The position numbers and the translations under genes are program-made. The notes beneath the pieces were generated by a model. The model was not told where the DNA came from and made no database searches. It saw nothing but the letters and a program-made list of their open reading frames with translations. From Dehalococcoidia bacterium (lineage in GTDB: Bacteria > Chloroflexota > Dehalococcoidia > SZUA-161), in the NCBI GenBank assembly GCA_030619685.1, contig JAUXAX010000005.1:19067-83066 (forward strand): a DNA stretch of 64,000 bases, written 5' to 3'. Positions 61,362 through 64,000 of this stretch are shown in pieces; position 1 is the first letter of the stretch; the number at the start of each line of letters is the position of its first letter.

Positions 61362-62204
61362 TCAACCTTCTCTCCTTAGGAATTCTTCCACTTCCCCAAC
61401 CAGTTTCTCGCTTTCCTCCTCAGTCAGGGTGAGGTTACTTTCCAACCTCTGGATATAATCGTCAACCTCGGGGGAACGAGTTCTTAGCTGAGCTATCTTT
61501 TCACTTTGCTTTGCCAAATCCTCATTGATATCGCTGAAATCGATCCCCAAACCAAACCTCTTGTCGAGAAACTCAAGGACTCTTTTCTGGGCTTTTGAAT
61601 CATCCACTGCTGCCAAATAGAATGGAATCACTGGCCAGAGACTTACTCCAGGAATACTTCTTCTTTGAGCTACCCACAAGAGGAAACTGTTCAGAGCTGG
61701 CGGTCCTTCCCAATCCATACCTTCAAGCCCATAACCTCGGAGCTCTTTTTGGAATTCTAGCCCATTGAAAACGGTCAGTATATCTCGGGGGGTGGTGTGG
61801 GCGACCAAAGAGATAGTTCCACTAATGGTATACAAGTCTTTTATCCTACAATGGTGTTCAGCAACATCCAGAATTGTCTGCAAGAATTGGTACCGTTCGA
61901 ATCGAGGTTCGCTACCCTTAAATATCACCAGATCCTTTCCTTCGCTGAAATAGAATTTACTCTCGGGAAACTGAGCAATGTCGTCTTCAACTGCGACTCC
62001 GCCCAGAGAGAAAAAATCTGATGGCTCGATTTCGCAAAAACTCTCGCCCTTAATCTTTTCATTCAAATAGTCGATCACCTTCGGCGCCAATCTACCAGCA
62101 TCTTCCGAGAAACCTACAATCAGAGATGGGGTTTGGAGCTCGGGTTGTCTGTAAAGCCTAAAGAGGTCTGTTATCTTCCTCGCCTCCCCCCTTGAAAAGT
62201 TCAT
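61362..62204 (-). CDS. PAC2 family protein (second of pair)
   Basis: A 280-residue protein related to the proteasome-assembling chaperone PAC2 family (PF09754). TPSLIVGFSEDAGRLAPKVI, EIEPSDFFSLGG, VSLVAH-like TISLVAHTTPR and ALNSFLLWVAQRRSI are family features. It is partly diverged: the usual GxGxIG near the N-terminus is lost. The C-terminal ~50 residues are predicted coiled coil. The ATG lies in the end of the upstream PAC2 gene (47-base overlap). Prokaryotic PAC2 proteins have no established function outside archaea. Confidence 0.75.
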   Translation of the reverse strand: MNFSRGEARKITDLFRLYRQPELQTPSLIVGFSEDAGRLAPKVIDYLNEKIKGESFCEIEPSDFFSLGGVAVEDDIAQFPESKFYFSEGKDLVIFKGSEPRFERYQFLQTILDVAEHHCRIKDLYTISGTISLVAHTTPRDILTVFNGLEFQKELRGYGLEGMDWEGPPALNSFLLWVAQRRSIPGVSLWPVIPFYLAAVDDSKAQKRVLEFLDKRFGLGIDFSDINEDLAKQSEKIAQLRTRSPEVDDYIQRLESNLTLTEEESEKLVGEVEEFLRREG

Positions 62205-63093
62205 CGATATGTTCTTTAATCCATTTCTGATCCTCTTCAGTTATTAGTCTGGATTCAGCGGGTTTGTATTTAAAGCTTTCCAGCCAATTTCTTATCCGCT
62301 CGGCTACTTCTGGTGGTGCCTGTTCATAAAACTGTGTCTCAAGATGTCTAATGCCTTGATCTACTCGGGCTACCATCTTATCCAGAACGCTAAAGTCAAT
62401 CCCGATTCCTAGAGTCTTAGTCAAAACCTCTAGGACCGATTTCGAAGCTTTTGGATAAACCATTGGCAATCCTTGAAGATAAAATGGTATCTCACCCAGT
62501 AGGCAGACAGCCTCCAGACCTCTCTTCTTGGCAACTCCTAGCAGCAGCCCGTTCAAACCAGTGATATTGCCTTGCCCGGCTCTTCCCTCGATGTCTGACA
62601 TTAGTATGGTATTCTCATAGCTTTTCACTTCACTCAGTAGACTCTCGCTATTAGGCACTGCCCAGACTCTGGGTCTCGCCGTGTGATGGATGGGGGCAAC
62701 AGCTGCTCCTGAAACGTATACTCTGCGACATCCAAACTTGAGGGCCACATCCAAGACAAGATTGGCTATGTCGAGAACCTTTCTTCCCATCGGATATAGT
62801 GTTCCAGTATCAGCAGGTTGCTGTTCTCCAACGAAAAACATTAGATCCCGCTCTTGGGTTCGCTGAAAATAGAACTTGCTGCTGGGGAACTCCAGGTCTT
62901 TCAACAAGCCTCCCTCAATCAAAACCCCCCGAGGCTCAAAGAAATCCCAGGGTTCTATCTCTCCGAACTCTCGGGCCTTTACCATTTGTTTTAGATAATT
63001 AACCGCTATTATCCCAATGTTTCCAATCCCTGGCCAACTAGCTATCAGGATCGGGTTCGTAACCTCGGGTTCTTCATAAAGCCTGATCCCCAT
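62158..63093 (-). CDS. PAC2 family protein (first of pair)
   Basis: A 311-residue PAC2-domain protein with the standard N-terminus NPILIASWPGIGNIGIIAVN, then FGEIEPWDFFEP, PSSKFYFQR, YVSGAAVAPIHHTA and NGLLLGVAKKRGLE followed by LLGEIPFY. The C-terminal helical region (HLETQFYEQAPPEVAERIRN) is extended. The start is the ATG following GAGGA. No proteasome genes are nearby. Together with the downstream paralogue it could form a heterodimer. Confidence 0.85.
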   Translation of the reverse strand: MGIRLYEEPEVTNPILIASWPGIGNIGIIAVNYLKQMVKAREFGEIEPWDFFEPRGVLIEGGLLKDLEFPSSKFYFQRTQERDLMFFVGEQQPADTGTLYPMGRKVLDIANLVLDVALKFGCRRVYVSGAAVAPIHHTARPRVWAVPNSESLLSEVKSYENTILMSDIEGRAGQGNITGLNGLLLGVAKKRGLEAVCLLGEIPFYLQGLPMVYPKASKSVLEVLTKTLGIGIDFSVLDKMVARVDQGIRHLETQFYEQAPPEVAERIRNWLESFKYKPAESRLITEEDQKWIKEHIDELFKGGGEEDNRPL

Positions 63094-63143
63094 CACTCCT
63101 CTTCTCTATCTACACGTGGCGGATTCATTTGCCAAGGTTATGC

Positions 63144-63602
63144 TCAGACAATCTCAGGAACTAAAGCCCAGTTTACCAACCAGCTGCTATCGCTCCTGCC
63201 GAGGCAAACTACACCGCCCATCCTGAATCTAACCACTTCCTTCTCAGGGTCGCCCAAGATAAGCAAAGCCGCTAACCTGCTCAAATGAGGGAGATGCCCC
63301 ACAAGCACGAGCGGCTTCCCAGCCTCCTGTATCAGCCGCTTCGCCTCCTGAGGACCGTCCAAAGGACCAAGACCCGTCTGCTCCAATACGCCTTCAGCAG
63401 GCACCAGATGCTGAGCAAGGATCTCTGCTGTTTGTTTTGCCCTAAGCTTGCCAGAATGGAGAACCTGAGAAGCCTTTACCCCCAAACTGGCAACATAACG
63501 TGCTACGGATTCCACCTCGCTCCTACCCTTGTCTGTCAAAGGGCGTTGGGGGTCTTCTGACTCTGGCTTAGCTTCCCCGTGCTGTACCAGATACACTTCC
63601 AT
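63144..63602 (-). CDS. sixA: SixA-like phosphohistidine phosphatase
   Basis: A 152-residue histidine phosphatase. The catalytic motif reads YLVQHGEA, with Gln replacing the Arg of RHG, as in a subset of SixA-like proteins. PLTDKGRSEVESVA, VLHSGKLRAKQTAEIL and VGHLPHLSRLAALL are standard. It may dephosphorylate His residues of signalling proteins; no histidine kinase is nearby. Confidence 0.88.
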   Translation of the reverse strand: MEVYLVQHGEAKPESEDPQRPLTDKGRSEVESVARYVASLGVKASQVLHSGKLRAKQTAEILAQHLVPAEGVLEQTGLGPLDGPQEAKRLIQEAGKPLVLVGHLPHLSRLAALLILGDPEKEVVRFRMGGVVCLGRSDSSWLVNWALVPEIV

Positions 63603-63870
63603 ACTAAGTCTCCAGTGATGTTCTTATGCCACCTGTTTTGCTATTATACCAACAATCAGGCACCAAACCCAATATAAGTCCCAACGTGTCAAGGATCAGG
63701 CAAGGGGCACCTGGGGCAGGAACCTCTGGTGCTTAGGCTAGGCAAGAACAAGCAACCAGACATTCAGGAACACGGCCGGGGTGCAGTGCTAGGTTGACTT
63801 TTCCCTCAATTTCACTCAAAATATCCTCGCGAAAGATAGAAGCTGAGAATAGATCAGGGCAGGTTAAAAC

Positions 63871-63947
63871 AGGGGTGTAGCTCAGCCAGGTAGAGCGACG
63901 GTCTCCAAAACCGTTGGTCGTGGGTTCAAATCCTGCCACCCCTGCCA
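63871..63947 (+). tRNA. tRNA-Trp (anticodon CCA)
   Basis: A 77-nt cloverleaf. AGGGGTG pairs with CACCCCT; ACGGT/ACCGT encloses CTCCAAA, giving anticodon CCA. The CCA tail is encoded. A weak TTGACT...CAAAAT promoter lies at about 63794-63822. Confidence 0.96.
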
Positions 63948-63948
63948 T

Positions 63949-64000
63949 GCCGAGGTGGTGGAATAGGTAGACACGCCATCTTGAGGGGGTGGTGAGCGTA
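63949..64000 (+). tRNA. tRNA-Leu (anticodon GAG), cut by the window end
   Basis: It begins GCCGAGGTGGTGGAATAGGT one base after tRNA-Trp. The anticodon arm CCATC/GGTGG encloses TTGAGGG, giving anticodon GAG. The long variable arm, T arm and 3' end lie outside the window. Confidence 0.9.

Noticed and set aside
63144..63602. SixA active-site change (QHG instead of RHG) as a novel feature
   Set aside because: The same substitution occurs in other SixA-like proteins as far as I recall, so it is not considered unusual.
1..64000. CRISPR arrays, prophage structural genes, complete insertion sequences
   Set aside because: No regularly spaced repeats, capsid/tail genes or full transposase frames are present; only decayed recombinase fragments were found.

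Overview
The window reads as chromosomal DNA of a bacterium, most probably a member of the Chloroflexota and within it of the class Dehalococcoidia or a close relative. This is an inference from gene content, not from a marker search. The supporting traits are bacterial translation, ribosome-assembly and L34/RNase P clusters with GTG and TTG starts; a CetZ-like tubulin paralogue; an inositol-phospholipid cluster (Ino1, CDP-alcohol phosphotransferase, PimA-like transferase); a ferredoxin-dependent 2-oxoacid oxidoreductase and EtfAB; and PAC2-family proteins. No rRNA is present. Base composition is moderately GC-rich with no obvious break.

Layout. Positions 0.1-5.2 kb (minus strand) hold M50 protease, tyrA, aroA, remA, gmk, a channel-like protein and rex, tightly packed and often overlapping. 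Positions 5.3-6.4 kb (plus) hold two small membrane-associated proteins, followed by an inverted-repeat element. At 6.7-8.5 kb is etfBA (minus). From 8.8 to 14.9 kb (plus) come two CvpA-like proteins (one with an internal duplication), endonuclease V, prfB with its recoded TGA, a membrane-anchored metallopeptidase and an orphan peptide-binding lipoprotein. The inositol-lipid cluster lies at 15-18.4 kb (minus). A PHP phosphatase and a tiny zinc ribbon gene precede the truB-rbfA-infB-ylxR-nusA operon (19.4-24.5 kb, minus), which has a promoter and an attenuator-like leader but no rimP. Positions 24.8-29.4 kb carry an enoyl-CoA hydratase and khpB-yidC-propeller lipoprotein-yidD-rnpA-rpmH. Positions 29.4-38 kb carry hydrolases, a glycosyltransferase, an unknown protein, a GalT-like enzyme and purH-purM'-purF, in which purM has lost its middle.

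Positions 38-45 kb are the most accessory-like part: tRNA-Ala and tRNA-Arg, three decayed mobile-element fragments (serine recombinase, possible DUF87/HerA ATPase, tyrosine recombinase), a strong promoter feeding a possible structured RNA, the CetZ homologue and a ThDP enzyme. At 44.3-47.9 kb a group of secreted or repeat proteins surrounds an ECF sigma/anti-sigma pair. Two of these genes share an identical bipartite promoter-like motif, CTGACAAAA-N11-TTCGTTATA, which I propose is the recognition site of that sigma factor. This is the best candidate for an undescribed regulatory system here.

Positions 48-51.8 kb hold an assimilatory sulfur cluster: DUF2061, a cysteine synthase-TusA fusion, APS/PAPS reductase, a siroheme sulfite reductase and an Rrf2 regulator. 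The remainder contains a membrane EEP hydrolase, an SDR enzyme, a four-subunit 2-oxoacid:ferredoxin oxidoreductase, a Sir2 / unknown TIM-barrel-like / ADP-ribosylglycohydrolase cassette, a PAC2 pair, sixA, and tRNA-Trp and tRNA-Leu (the last cut by the window end). Positions 1-159 contain nothing I can call.
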